NCBI GenBank assembly: GCA_031400505.1 | Contig: JANNPZ010000092.1 | Coordinates: forward strand, 46,427 to 110,426 | DNA: 64,000 nt | DNA from: JAIYDJ01 sp031400505 | GTDB taxonomy: Bacteria; Pseudomonadota; Alphaproteobacteria; Rhodobacterales; Rhodobacteraceae | Reading direction: 5' to 3' | Shown: positions 8,396-16,878 of the stretch, piece after piece | Layout of the letters: the number at the start of each line of letters is the position of its first letter | Numbering within the stretch: the stretch's first letter is position 1 | The notes under the pieces: generated by a model | Databases searched by the model: none | The model's input: the letters and a program-made list of their open reading frames with translations, nothing else | What the model was told of the DNA's origin: nothing | Translations under genes and position numbers: made by a program

Positions 8396-9727
8396 ATGAG
8401 CAAATCCTGGGCACATCGCAGCGCAGCCGACCTTGGGCGCGAGATCGACCGTGGCCGGATCAATCCGGTCGAACTGGCCGAGTTTTTCCTTGACGCCATC
8501 GCCGGCCATCCCCTTTCTGCGCGCATTTACGCCCGCACCACAGAAACCCGTGCCCGAAGCGAGGCGATGGGCGCGGCTTCGCGGGCCAAACTCGGGCTGC
8601 GGCGTGGGCCACTGGACGGCGTGCCGATCAGCTGGAAAGACCTGTTTGACACGGCAGATATCGCGACCGAGGCCGGATCAGCCTTGCTGCGCAACCGGAT
8701 CCCGCTGCGCGATGCGAAGGTTCTTCAGGTGGCAACCGAGCAGGGGCTGGTCTGCCTTGGCAAAACGCATATGTCGGAACTGGCGTTTTCGGGTCTTGGC
8801 CTGAACCCGGTCACCGCCACGCCGCCGTGCATCAACGACCCCGGCGCCGTGGCAGGCGGATCGTCTTCCGGGGCAGCCGTGTCGGTGGCTCAGGGACTTG
8901 CCCCTGCGGCTGTCGGATCGGATACCGGGGGATCGGTCCGCATCCCTGCGGCCTGGAACGACCTCGTGGGGCTGAAGACAACGCAAGGCAGGCTGTCGCT
9001 GGATGGCGTGGTGCCGCTGTGCCGACGGTTTGATACCGTCGGTCCTCTGGCCAGCAGCGTCGAGGACTGCGCCCTGCTTCTGGCTGCACTGGAAGGCCGC
9101 ACCCCCCCCGATCTGCGCGGAACAAGCCTGTCTGGCACGCGGCTGCTGATGATTGAAACCGTGGCCATGGACGATCTGCGCCCCCGCCCGGCACGCGGTT
9201 TTGCCGATGGCATCACGCGGCTGACGCGCGCTGGGGCGAAAGTGGATGCGTTTGCCTTCCCGGATCTGACCGAAGCGATGGTTTTGGCCGGGGTGCTGTT
9301 CACCGCAGAAGCTTTCGCAACCTGGGGACCTGTCATCGAAACCGCCCCTGAAAAGATGTTTCCCCGCATCCTTGATCGCTTTCGATCTGGAGCCGCCATC
9401 CGCGCCTCGGACTACATCGCCGCGTGGCACCGCCTTGACGCCATTCGTGCGCAATGGGCCATCCGCACCGCGGGATTTGATGCGGTGATCCTGCCGACCT
9501 CGCCGATCCTTCCGCCGGACGCGCACCGCTTGATGACGGACGATGCCTATTACGTGGCCGAGAACCTGCTGGCCCTTCGCAACACCCGGATTGGCAACCT
9601 CTTGGGCCTTTGCGCATTGACCCTGCCCACGGCGGAACCCTCGTGCGGGATCACGCTTATGTCGGCCGCCGGAACCGAGGACCGCTTGTTGCGGCTGGGC
9701 ATGGCGGCAGAACACGCCCTGAGGTGA
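8396..9727 (+). CDS. amidase-signature family hydrolase
   Basis: A 443-residue amidase-signature enzyme. The Ser–cis-Ser–Lys triad is visible: Lys81 in ISWKDLFDT, the cis-Ser in the GGSSSGAAVSVAQG block, and the nucleophile in GSDTGGSVRIPAAW. Such enzymes hydrolyse carboxamides and include GatA. This one is not GatA by context, as no gatB or gatC is nearby, and the substrate is unknown. Start: ATG at 8396 with GGAGA upstream. It is divergent from the UbiH-type gene with a 77-base gap that must hold both promoters. Confidence 0.9.
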   Translation: MSKSWAHRSAADLGREIDRGRINPVELAEFFLDAIAGHPLSARIYARTTETRARSEAMGAASRAKLGLRRGPLDGVPISWKDLFDTADIATEAGSALLRNRIPLRDAKVLQVATEQGLVCLGKTHMSELAFSGLGLNPVTATPPCINDPGAVAGGSSSGAAVSVAQGLAPAAVGSDTGGSVRIPAAWNDLVGLKTTQGRLSLDGVVPLCRRFDTVGPLASSVEDCALLLAALEGRTPPDLRGTSLSGTRLLMIETVAMDDLRPRPARGFADGITRLTRAGAKVDAFAFPDLTEAMVLAGVLFTAEAFATWGPVIETAPEKMFPRILDRFRSGAAIRASDYIAAWHRLDAIRAQWAIRTAGFDAVILPTSPILPPDAHRLMTDDAYYVAENLLALRNTRIGNLLGLCALTLPTAEPSCGITLMSAAGTEDRLLRLGMAAEHALR

Positions 9728-9873
9728 TGGAAACCCCAGCTTTTGTCCGGACGCAAAAGCCACAGTTTCGCCCCGCAGCCCTGACGTTTGACGGGGTTTT
9801 TCTGGACGCGTCATCGCAGCCCCGCTATCGTATCCGCATACGGGGCGACATGACCCCGACAAATGAGGCATTG

Positions 9874-11052
9874 ATGGCGTTCCCACAGCGGTTTTCGAAC
9901 CTGCCGGAATATGCGTTTCCGCGTCTGCGGACGTTGCTGGATGCCCATGTGCCGGGTGGTCCGCCGATCGTCATGACCATCGGCGAGCCGCGCCATCCGA
10001 TGCCCGACTTTGTCGGGTCGATCCTTGCGGCCAATCTGGATGGTTTTGCGGTCTATCCGCCCAACGAAGGCAGCCCTGACTTGCTGACCGCAATCTGCGG
10101 CTGGATCGACCGGCGCTATGGCGTAAGTCTGCCGCCGTCACAGATCATGGCCCTGAACGGCACGCGGGAAGGCCTGTTCAATGCCGCTGTCGCCTTGTGC
10201 CCCGAGGAAAAACACGGGCGCAAGCCCGTTGTCCTGATGCCGAACCCATTCTATCAGGTCTATGCCGTGGCGGCGCTGGCGATGGGGGCGGAACCTGTCT
10301 ATGTGGCGGCCACCGCAGCCACCGGCCATCTGCCGGATTATGCGGGGCTGCCCGCAGACCTCCTGAACCGCACCGCCATTGCCTATCTGTGTTCACCTGC
10401 CAATCCGCAGGGTGCCGTGGCCAGCACCGAATACCTCGCCGATCTTATGGCACTGGCAGAAAGGCATGACTTTCGCCTGTTTTTCGATGAATGCTATTCC
10501 GAAATCTGGCGCAATTCCCCGCCTCCGGGCGCGCTGGCTGTGGGCGCAATGACCCGCACTAACCCAGAGCGGGTCGCTGTGTTCCATTCGTTGTCCAAGC
10601 GGTCGAACCTGCCCGGCTTGCGGTCGGGCTTTGTTGCGACCGGGCCGCAAACCATGGCCCGTTTGCGCCAGTTGCGCAGCTTTGCCGGCACTCCGGTGCC
10701 GCTGCCCCTGCAAAAGGTGTCTGAAGCGTGCTGGAACGACGAGGCGCATGTCGATGCTTCGCGCGCGCTTTATCAAAAGAAATTCGACCTGGCCGAAGCG
10801 ATCTTTGGCGGGTTGCAGGGTTTCCAGATACCTGAGGGCGGGTTTTTTCTGTGGCTGCCGGTGCCAGACGGCGAGGCTGCGACACTGAAACTGTGGCGCG
10901 ATGCCGGCGTTCGGGTGCTGCCCGGAGCCTATCTTTCACGCGAAACAGACGGGGAAAACCCCGGTCTTGGTTACATCCGGGTCGCACTCGTGGCCCCAGA
11001 AGAAGAGACGCGGCGCGGGCTGACCAGCTTACGCGACTGCCTTTACGGCTAG
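9874..11052 (+). CDS. dapC: PLP aminotransferase, DapC (succinyl-DAP aminotransferase) type
   Basis: A fold-type I aminotransferase of 392 residues. The PLP lysine is Lys242 in HSLSKRSNLPGLRSGFV, a stretch characteristic of the DapC branch, which makes N-succinyl-LL-2,6-diaminopimelate in lysine and peptidoglycan synthesis. An NPxNP-like site (SPANPQGAV) and the FFDECYSEIW cofactor-binding stretch are also seen. The start is the ATG at 9874 with GAGG five bases upstream. An ATG at 9850 has no such site. It sits just before ftsK. The branch assignment is by motif and is less certain than the aminotransferase fold. Confidence 0.82.
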   Translation: MAFPQRFSNLPEYAFPRLRTLLDAHVPGGPPIVMTIGEPRHPMPDFVGSILAANLDGFAVYPPNEGSPDLLTAICGWIDRRYGVSLPPSQIMALNGTREGLFNAAVALCPEEKHGRKPVVLMPNPFYQVYAVAALAMGAEPVYVAATAATGHLPDYAGLPADLLNRTAIAYLCSPANPQGAVASTEYLADLMALAERHDFRLFFDECYSEIWRNSPPPGALAVGAMTRTNPERVAVFHSLSKRSNLPGLRSGFVATGPQTMARLRQLRSFAGTPVPLPLQKVSEACWNDEAHVDASRALYQKKFDLAEAIFGGLQGFQIPEGGFFLWLPVPDGEAATLKLWRDAGVRVLPGAYLSRETDGENPGLGYIRVALVAPEEETRRGLTSLRDCLYG

Positions 11053-11064
11053 GGGACGGGCATC

Positions 11065-14016
11065 ATGGCTTCTTATCAGGTACGGCAGCGCGATCCGCTT
11101 CTCGATCAGGGCACGGCGGCCTTGCTGGAACGCAGGGGGCGCGAATTGTTGGGCCTTGTGCTGCTGGCACTGTCGGGGTGTGTGGTGGCAATGCTTTACA
11201 GCTATTCGCCAAATGATCCGGGCTGGATGGTCGCGACGGACGAACCGGCGGCCAACCTGCTGGGCCGGTTCGGGGCTGCGATGGCCTCGACGCTGATCAT
11301 CATTGGCGGCCAAGGGGCATGGGGCATTCCGCTGGTGTTGGCCGCGTGGGGCTTGCGCTTTGTGTTGAACCGGGGGGCTGACCGCGCGCTGGGGCGCATG
11401 ATCTTTTCGGTGATCGCAATTGCACTGGGATCGGTTTATGCAGCGACGCTGGTGCCGGGGGCGGGCTGGCCCCATTCCTTCGGCTTGGGCGGACTTTTTG
11501 GCGATACCGTGCTTGGGTCGGCGTTGGGAGTGGTGCCGTTCGGGCCGGGTCTTGGCCTGAAACTGTTGTCGGTCCTGTCTGCCGGGGCCCTTTTGGGAAT
11601 GATGCTGTTCGTCACCGGGTTCGATCCGGCAGAACTGCGCGCTTTGCTGCGCTTTTTTATACATGGGCTGATCATCAGCTATGACGCCGCTTTGGGGTTG
11701 GTTCGGTTTGGTGCGCACCGCACTGCCCACGCTGCCACGGCTTACGCCGAGCGACGCCGGGCTGCCGCGGTCGCGTCCAACGCAACCGCCGAAGTCGTGG
11801 TTGCAGCACCAGGATTTGGTCGGCCCGCGGGATTGCATCCGGCCCCTCCGCCAACGGCTGCCGCCTTGCGGGTGGCCCTGCGATACCCCGAACCGCTTGC
11901 CGAGGCTCCGCAGTACGCTCCGCCCCGCGAACGTATCGGCCTTTTGGCCCGCATGCCGCAAATACTGCGCCGCAGCGAGCCGGAGTTGGTGGAAACCCAA
12001 CTGCCCGACGCGGCAGTTCCCGAAACGATGCCGAACCCAGACCGCATCCGCGCCCGCATTACCGATGTGATCAATGCCCGCACCGCAGCCCCCGCTTTGA
12101 CGGCACCCTTGCAGACCGCCAATGCCGCGCGCCGTGAACCCCCGGTGCTCCGTGCGCCGCTTCTGGCACGCGGTCCGGCCCCTTTGATTGCCGATACCCG
12201 GCCTTTTCATGATCGACCCTCGCTCGACGGGGTTTCGCGCCGCGCGCCTTTGGGCGACGTGCAACCACCCTTACTCGGCGATCTTTCCCCGGACGAGGCG
12301 CTGCTGGACGACGACGAAGACTTTGCCATTGCAGCCGATTGGCAGACCGATCTTCCGCCGTTCGATGCACGCCGGCCGGCGCACCAGACCCCGTCGGACG
12401 AACCCAGACGCCCCGCAGTGGTCGTTTCATCCAACAAAAAGCCGACGCCCCCATCGAAACAGGCGCAGGCCGAGGCGCAACCCGCCCTACCCTTTGGCGA
12501 TAGTGCTGCTGCATATGAACTCCCGCCACTCAGCCTGCTCGCCGCCCCTTCGACTGTCCAACGCTTTACGCTGTCGCACGATGCGCTTGAGGAAAACGCC
12601 CGGATGCTGGAGTCGGTTCTGGACGATTATGGCGTGAAGGGAGAAATCACCTCGGTCCGGCCCGGCCCTGTGGTGACGATGTATGAACTGGAACCCGCGC
12701 CCGGGCTGAAGGCTTCGCGCGTGATCGGTCTTGCCGACGACATTGCGCGATCGATGTCGGCGCTTAGCGCGCGCGTATCTACCGTGCCAGGCCGCACCGT
12801 AATCGGGATCGAGTTGCCCAACGCCACCCGCGAAAAGGTTGTGCTTCGCGAAATCCTGTCGGCCCGCGACTTTGGCGACAGCGCCATGCGCCTGCCCCTG
12901 GCACTTGGCAAGGATATCGGGGGCGAGCCGATCATCGCCAACCTGGCCAAGATGCCCCACCTGCTGATCGCAGGCACCACGGGGTCGGGCAAATCGGTGG
13001 CCATCAACACGATGATCCTGTCGCTGCTTTACAAACTCTCGCCCGATGAATGCCGCCTGATCATGATCGACCCCAAGATGCTGGAACTTTCCGTCTACGA
13101 CGGCATCCCGCATCTGTTGTCTCCCGTTGTGACCGACCCGAAAAAGGCGGTGGTCGCGCTGAAATGGGTCGTCTCCGAAATGGAGGACCGTTATCGCAAG
13201 ATGTCGAAACTCGGCGTGCGCAACATCGAAGGTTATAACGGCCGGGTGCGCGAGGCGCTGGCCAAGGACGAGATGTTCCGCCGCACCATCCAGACCGGGT
13301 TCGACGATGACACCGGCGAGCCGGTGTTCGAGACGGACGAATACATGCCGGTGACCATTCCCTATATCGTGGTGGTGGTTGACGAGATGGCCGACCTGAT
13401 GATGGTCGCGGGCAAGGAAATCGAGGCTTGCATCCAGCGTCTGGCACAGATGGCACGGGCATCCGGCATCCACCTGATCATGGCCACCCAGCGCCCGTCG
13501 GTCGATGTCATCACCGGCACGATCAAGGCGAACTTCCCGACCCGGATCTCGTTTCAGGTGACATCCAAGATCGACAGCCGCACCATCCTCGGCGAACAGG
13601 GGGCAGAACAGCTGCTGGGCATGGGCGACATGCTCTATATGGCTGGCGGCGGGAAGGTCAGCCGTATTCACGGGCCGTTCGTTTCGGACGAAGAGGTCGA
13701 GGAAATCGTCAACCACCTGAAATCCTACGGCCCGCCGGTCTATATGTCGGGCGTTGTCGAAGGCGTGGACGACGAGCGTGAAGCGGATATCGATGCTGTT
13801 CTGGGCATGGGCGCGGATGGGCTGGACGACAGCCTCTATGATCAGGCTGTGGCGATTGTGGCCAGGGACCGCAAATGCTCGACCAGCTATATCCAGCGGA
13901 AACTGGGGATCGGGTACAACAAGGCGGCCAAGCTGGTGGAACAGATGGAAGAGCACAGCGTCGTGACGCCGGCAAACCATGTGGGCAAGCGCGAGATATT
14001 GGTGGAGGAGCGGTGA
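11065..14016 (+). CDS. ftsK: DNA translocase FtsK
   Basis: A septum-anchored DNA pump that moves the chromosome terminus and drives dimer resolution at cell division (983 residues). The N-terminus has about four membrane segments within the first 200 residues. A variable, Pro/Ala-rich linker follows to about residue 480. The RecA-like motor has Walker A GTTGSGKS near residue 637 and Walker B YIVVVVDEMADLMM. The C-terminal winged-helix gamma domain (DRKCSTSYIQRKLGIGYNKA) recognises KOPS. Length and order are normal for Rhodobacterales. It begins 12 bases after the aminotransferase and is followed by lolA. Confidence 0.97.
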   Translation: MASYQVRQRDPLLDQGTAALLERRGRELLGLVLLALSGCVVAMLYSYSPNDPGWMVATDEPAANLLGRFGAAMASTLIIIGGQGAWGIPLVLAAWGLRFVLNRGADRALGRMIFSVIAIALGSVYAATLVPGAGWPHSFGLGGLFGDTVLGSALGVVPFGPGLGLKLLSVLSAGALLGMMLFVTGFDPAELRALLRFFIHGLIISYDAALGLVRFGAHRTAHAATAYAERRRAAAVASNATAEVVVAAPGFGRPAGLHPAPPPTAAALRVALRYPEPLAEAPQYAPPRERIGLLARMPQILRRSEPELVETQLPDAAVPETMPNPDRIRARITDVINARTAAPALTAPLQTANAARREPPVLRAPLLARGPAPLIADTRPFHDRPSLDGVSRRAPLGDVQPPLLGDLSPDEALLDDDEDFAIAADWQTDLPPFDARRPAHQTPSDEPRRPAVVVSSNKKPTPPSKQAQAEAQPALPFGDSAAAYELPPLSLLAAPSTVQRFTLSHDALEENARMLESVLDDYGVKGEITSVRPGPVVTMYELEPAPGLKASRVIGLADDIARSMSALSARVSTVPGRTVIGIELPNATREKVVLREILSARDFGDSAMRLPLALGKDIGGEPIIANLAKMPHLLIAGTTGSGKSVAINTMILSLLYKLSPDECRLIMIDPKMLELSVYDGIPHLLSPVVTDPKKAVVALKWVVSEMEDRYRKMSKLGVRNIEGYNGRVREALAKDEMFRRTIQTGFDDDTGEPVFETDEYMPVTIPYIVVVVDEMADLMMVAGKEIEACIQRLAQMARASGIHLIMATQRPSVDVITGTIKANFPTRISFQVTSKIDSRTILGEQGAEQLLGMGDMLYMAGGGKVSRIHGPFVSDEEVEEIVNHLKSYGPPVYMSGVVEGVDDEREADIDAVLGMGADGLDDSLYDQAVAIVARDRKCSTSYIQRKLGIGYNKAAKLVEQMEEHSVVTPANHVGKREILVEER

Positions 14017-14085
14017 CGGGCGCCTCATCGCCATGTGATCGTCTCAGGGGATGCGGCGTTGACGCCGAGTGGCTATAGTGCCGAG

Positions 14086-14688
14086 ATGCAAGTGCTTCGC
14101 GCCATTCTGGCCCCGCTGATCCTTCTCGTGAGCCTTGTCCCTGCTTGGGCAGACAAGATACCGCTTGCGGAATTGTCGAACTATTTCAACAGCCTGACCA
14201 CTGCAGAAACCGAATTCACGCAAGTCAACTCCGACGGATCCACCTCTACCGGCAAGCTCTACATCAAGCGACCGGGCCGCATGCGGTTCGAATACGCGCC
14301 GCCCGACCTCTCGCTGGTGCTGGCAAGCAGTGGCTCGGTCGCGATCTTTGACGCCAAATCGAACCAGCCGCCCGAACAATACCCGCTCAGGCGCACGCCG
14401 CTCAATCTGATCCTTGCCAAAGACGTCGAACTGGACCGGGCGAAAATGGTGGTCGGGCATATCGAGGATGGCCCCACCACCATCGTGCGCGCCCAAGATC
14501 CCGACAACCCGGAATACGGCACCATCGACCTGATGTTCACCGCCGACCCGATCACCTTGCGTCAATGGGTGATCACCGATGACCTTGGACAGCAGACCAC
14601 GGTTGTTCTTGAGGAAATGAAGACCGGCAGCGACTATCCACCGTCTCTGTTCAGCATCGATGCCGAAGCCGAGCGCCGCAACAATTAG
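14086..14688 (+). CDS. lolA: outer-membrane lipoprotein carrier LolA family
   Basis: A periplasmic chaperone of about 200 residues that ferries lipoproteins from the LolCDE complex to the outer membrane. The N-terminus (MQVLRAILAPLILLVSLVPA, then WA) is a signal peptide ending near residue 22. LolA-like features include GKLYIKRPGRMRFEY and the later YGTIDLMF and LRQWVITDDLGQQTTV strands. The start is placed at the ATG at 14086, since the upstream extension would precede the signal peptide. The gene lies directly downstream of ftsK, as in related genomes, and is convergent with the next gene. Confidence 0.9.
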   Translation: MQVLRAILAPLILLVSLVPAWADKIPLAELSNYFNSLTTAETEFTQVNSDGSTSTGKLYIKRPGRMRFEYAPPDLSLVLASSGSVAIFDAKSNQPPEQYPLRRTPLNLILAKDVELDRAKMVVGHIEDGPTTIVRAQDPDNPEYGTIDLMFTADPITLRQWVITDDLGQQTTVVLEEMKTGSDYPPSLFSIDAEAERRNN

Positions 14689-14699
14689 CGCTGCAAGAC

Positions 14700-15281
14700 T
14701 TAGCGCCGGCAGGCATCCAGCTGGCTGGCGTAGAGCGTGGCCCGCGCGCCGACACTGGCCGCGACTTCGACAAGCCAGGGCTTTTCAAGATAGCTTTGAC
14801 TTGCAAAACCGGTGCGGCCTTCGTGATAGGCCAGATACTGGTTCTGTGCATCGCCTCGCGATATCCCCAGACGCTCGTTGCTGGCATTCATGTACCAGCC
14901 CATGAAATCGGTCGCATCATCGATGCGGTCCCGTCGCGCGTTGCCGCGGTTCTGTTCATCCTGGTACTCCTCCCAGGTGCCATCCAGCGCCTGACTGTAT
15001 CCATAGGCCGACGACTGCCGCCCCATCGGGATCACACCCAAGGCAAACCGATGTGGCGTACGCGCATTGCCAATGAACTTGGATTCCTGATGGATCACAG
15101 CCATTTGAACGGGCACCGGGATGCCCCATTTGCGCTCGGTTGCGCGCATTGCCTTCAGATATTCCGGCCGCTGCGCCACAATGGCACAGGCGTTGTCCAG
15201 GTCGCGCGGCGCAGAAAAGTTACCACCCCCGCACGAGGCAAGGAACAGCAGCAGCACCTGCGCACGGAGAAGTCTGCTCAT
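14700..15281 (-). CDS. lipoprotein with lytic transglycosylase (SLT) domain
   Basis: A 193-residue lipoprotein with lipobox LASC (Cys17). The body resembles the Slt lysozyme-like fold: IHQESKFIGNARTP contains the candidate catalytic Glu, followed by AYGYSQALDGTWEEYQ and the late YLAYHEGRTGF. It would cleave peptidoglycan strands at the cell envelope. It is convergent with lolA and divergent from hspQ. The assignment rests on motif resemblance, and activity could have been lost. Confidence 0.8.
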   Translation of the reverse strand: MSRLLRAQVLLLFLASCGGGNFSAPRDLDNACAIVAQRPEYLKAMRATERKWGIPVPVQMAVIHQESKFIGNARTPHRFALGVIPMGRQSSAYGYSQALDGTWEEYQDEQNRGNARRDRIDDATDFMGWYMNASNERLGISRGDAQNQYLAYHEGRTGFASQSYLEKPWLVEVAASVGARATLYASQLDACRR

Positions 15282-15490
15282 CTGCCCCTCGTACGTCTTG
15301 TTTTGTGGTCACCTTAGGCGAAAATTCAACCGGGGGAAATGGGGAACAACGGCACGCCCGATCAGTTCTGCGCGAACAGTCCGGACATCCGATGGGCGCT
15401 GCAGCAACACAGACTGTTTCCATGTCCTGTGCTGCATCCTGTGGACAAGCACCGACTGACAGCGCTATTGAATGCACTTGGGAGGCAAGA

Positions 15491-15817
15491 ATGCTGAGAA
15501 CTGCTGCGAAGTATCATATTGGACAGGTGCTTCGCCATCGCAAGCACCCGTTTCGCGGCGTTGTGTTCGATGTGGATGCCATGTTTTCCAACACTGACGA
15601 GTGGTATCAGAACATCCCCGAAGAGAGCCGCCCTTCGAAGAACCAGCCATTCTACCACCTGCTGGCCGAAAATGATCAAAGCTACTATGTGGCCTATGTG
15701 TCCGAACAGAACCTCGTACCAGACGAGACCGGGGAGCCGGTAAGCCACCCCGATCTGCCCGACCTGTTCGGCGATTTTACCGATGGACGATACCCGCTGC
15801 AATTTCAGATGAATTGA
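15491..15817 (+). CDS. hspQ: heat shock protein HspQ
   Basis: A small protein (108 residues) of the HspQ/YccV family. Signature stretches are KYHIGQVLRHRKHPFRGVVF near the start, then PFYHLLAEND and YVAYVSEQNL. In E. coli it binds hemimethylated oriC and acts as a specificity factor for Lon. The ATG at 15491 is preceded by GGAGG. The frame is open far upstream, but that part has no family resemblance and overlaps the divergent promoter region. Confidence 0.92.
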   Translation: MLRTAAKYHIGQVLRHRKHPFRGVVFDVDAMFSNTDEWYQNIPEESRPSKNQPFYHLLAENDQSYYVAYVSEQNLVPDETGEPVSHPDLPDLFGDFTDGRYPLQFQMN

Positions 15818-15890
15818 CAGCGTCTGGTTACCTGTCGGTAAGACATGTTCGGTAGGCTTTCCTTGCCAATATCGAAAAGGAAAGACCAAT

Positions 15891-16226
15891 ATGGATCTGT
15901 CAGCCGAGTTGCATGGGGATGTTCTGGTCATCGATATCTTCGATGAACGCATCGATGCCGCCAGTGTCATACAATTCAAGGACCGGATGCGTGAGTTGAC
16001 GCTGACCGCCAGCCAACGCGTCGTTCTAGATCTTTCGCGCGTGGTATTTGTCGACAGCAGCGGGTTGGGCGCAATCGTGGCGGTACTCAAGGCATTGGCA
16101 CCGCAACGCAAACTGGAACTGGCCGGATTGACGCCAACTGTCCACAAGGTGTTTCGGTTGACGCGGATGGAGCAGGTCTTCAAGATCCATGACAACCTGC
16201 CACTTGATCTTCGACATGCAAGCTGA
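15891..16226 (+). CDS. STAS-domain anti-sigma-factor antagonist (RsbV/SpoIIAA-like)
   Basis: A single STAS domain of 111 residues. The phosphorylatable serine lies in VVFVDSSGLGAIVAVLKAL, the classic DSSGLG motif. Such proteins bind an RsbW-type kinase/anti-sigma and release its target when dephosphorylated. RBS AGGAAAG precedes the ATG. The gene is followed at once by a matching HATPase gene, so the two form a partner-switching pair. No PP2C phosphatase or sigma gene is adjacent, so the output is unknown. Confidence 0.92.
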   Translation: MDLSAELHGDVLVIDIFDERIDAASVIQFKDRMRELTLTASQRVVLDLSRVVFVDSSGLGAIVAVLKALAPQRKLELAGLTPTVHKVFRLTRMEQVFKIHDNLPLDLRHAS

Positions 16227-16245
16227 AGGGTGGAGGGTTCCCTAC

Positions 16246-16683
16246 ATGGACCATCCAATCAGCGCAGCAGGCCGCACCAAGATGCAACTGCAGTCCGATC
16301 CGCAAGCGGTTCGAGATGGCTTGTGCACGTTGCTGGCCATGGTCCCTTTTTGCAATTTTTCGGACGACGCACGCGGATCGGTCGAAATCGTGCTGGCCGA
16401 GGTTCTGAACAACATCGTCGAACACGCCTATGCCGAGTGTGGGGGGCATATCGACCTTACGCTTGATTTCGAACACCCAACTCTCAGCGTCGAGGTCGTC
16501 GATACCGGGTTGGCCATGCCGGCAGAGACGCTTCCGGCTGGCGCGTTGTCGCCGATCGACGGCAATGACGATTTGCCCGAAGGGGGGTTCGGGTGGTTCC
16601 TGATCCGCAGTCTGACGCGCGGTCTGGTGTATCATCGCAGATCGGATCGCAACATGTTGGCTTTCTGGATGGAAGTCGCGTGA
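16246..16683 (+). CDS. RsbW/SpoIIAB-like anti-sigma kinase (HATPase)
   Basis: A GHKL ATPase domain of about 145 residues. The N box is EVLNNIVEHAY, the G1-like box is VVDTGLAMP, and the G2-like box is EGGFGWFLIRSLT. These match serine-kinase anti-sigma factors. The start is set at the ATG at 16246, with GGAGGG eight bases upstream. An ATG at 16189, inside the previous gene, also opens the frame. Partner: the STAS protein immediately upstream. The G1 box lacks the second glycine of the usual DxGxG. Confidence 0.88.
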   Translation: MDHPISAAGRTKMQLQSDPQAVRDGLCTLLAMVPFCNFSDDARGSVEIVLAEVLNNIVEHAYAECGGHIDLTLDFEHPTLSVEVVDTGLAMPAETLPAGALSPIDGNDDLPEGGFGWFLIRSLTRGLVYHRRSDRNMLAFWMEVA

Positions 16684-16878
16684 CCACGCCTGACGCCGCC
16701 CGATAGCCTTGCGGCCAAAGTTCACGCCCGGGTGATGAAGACTGACGTTCTCTCGCATATCATGGCCTGCCTTTGCGCTGAGGATGACAGACCACCCATT
16801 TCGTTGCGCCACTGTTCTGATCGCACTTGGAATCCCGGACATCAGCCCATAGGCTGAACAGCGATCTTGGAGAGACAA

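Noticed and set aside
11029..12264. Minus-strand open frame opposite ftsK
   Set aside because: It is low-complexity and basic in composition with no motif. ftsK on the plus strand is certain.
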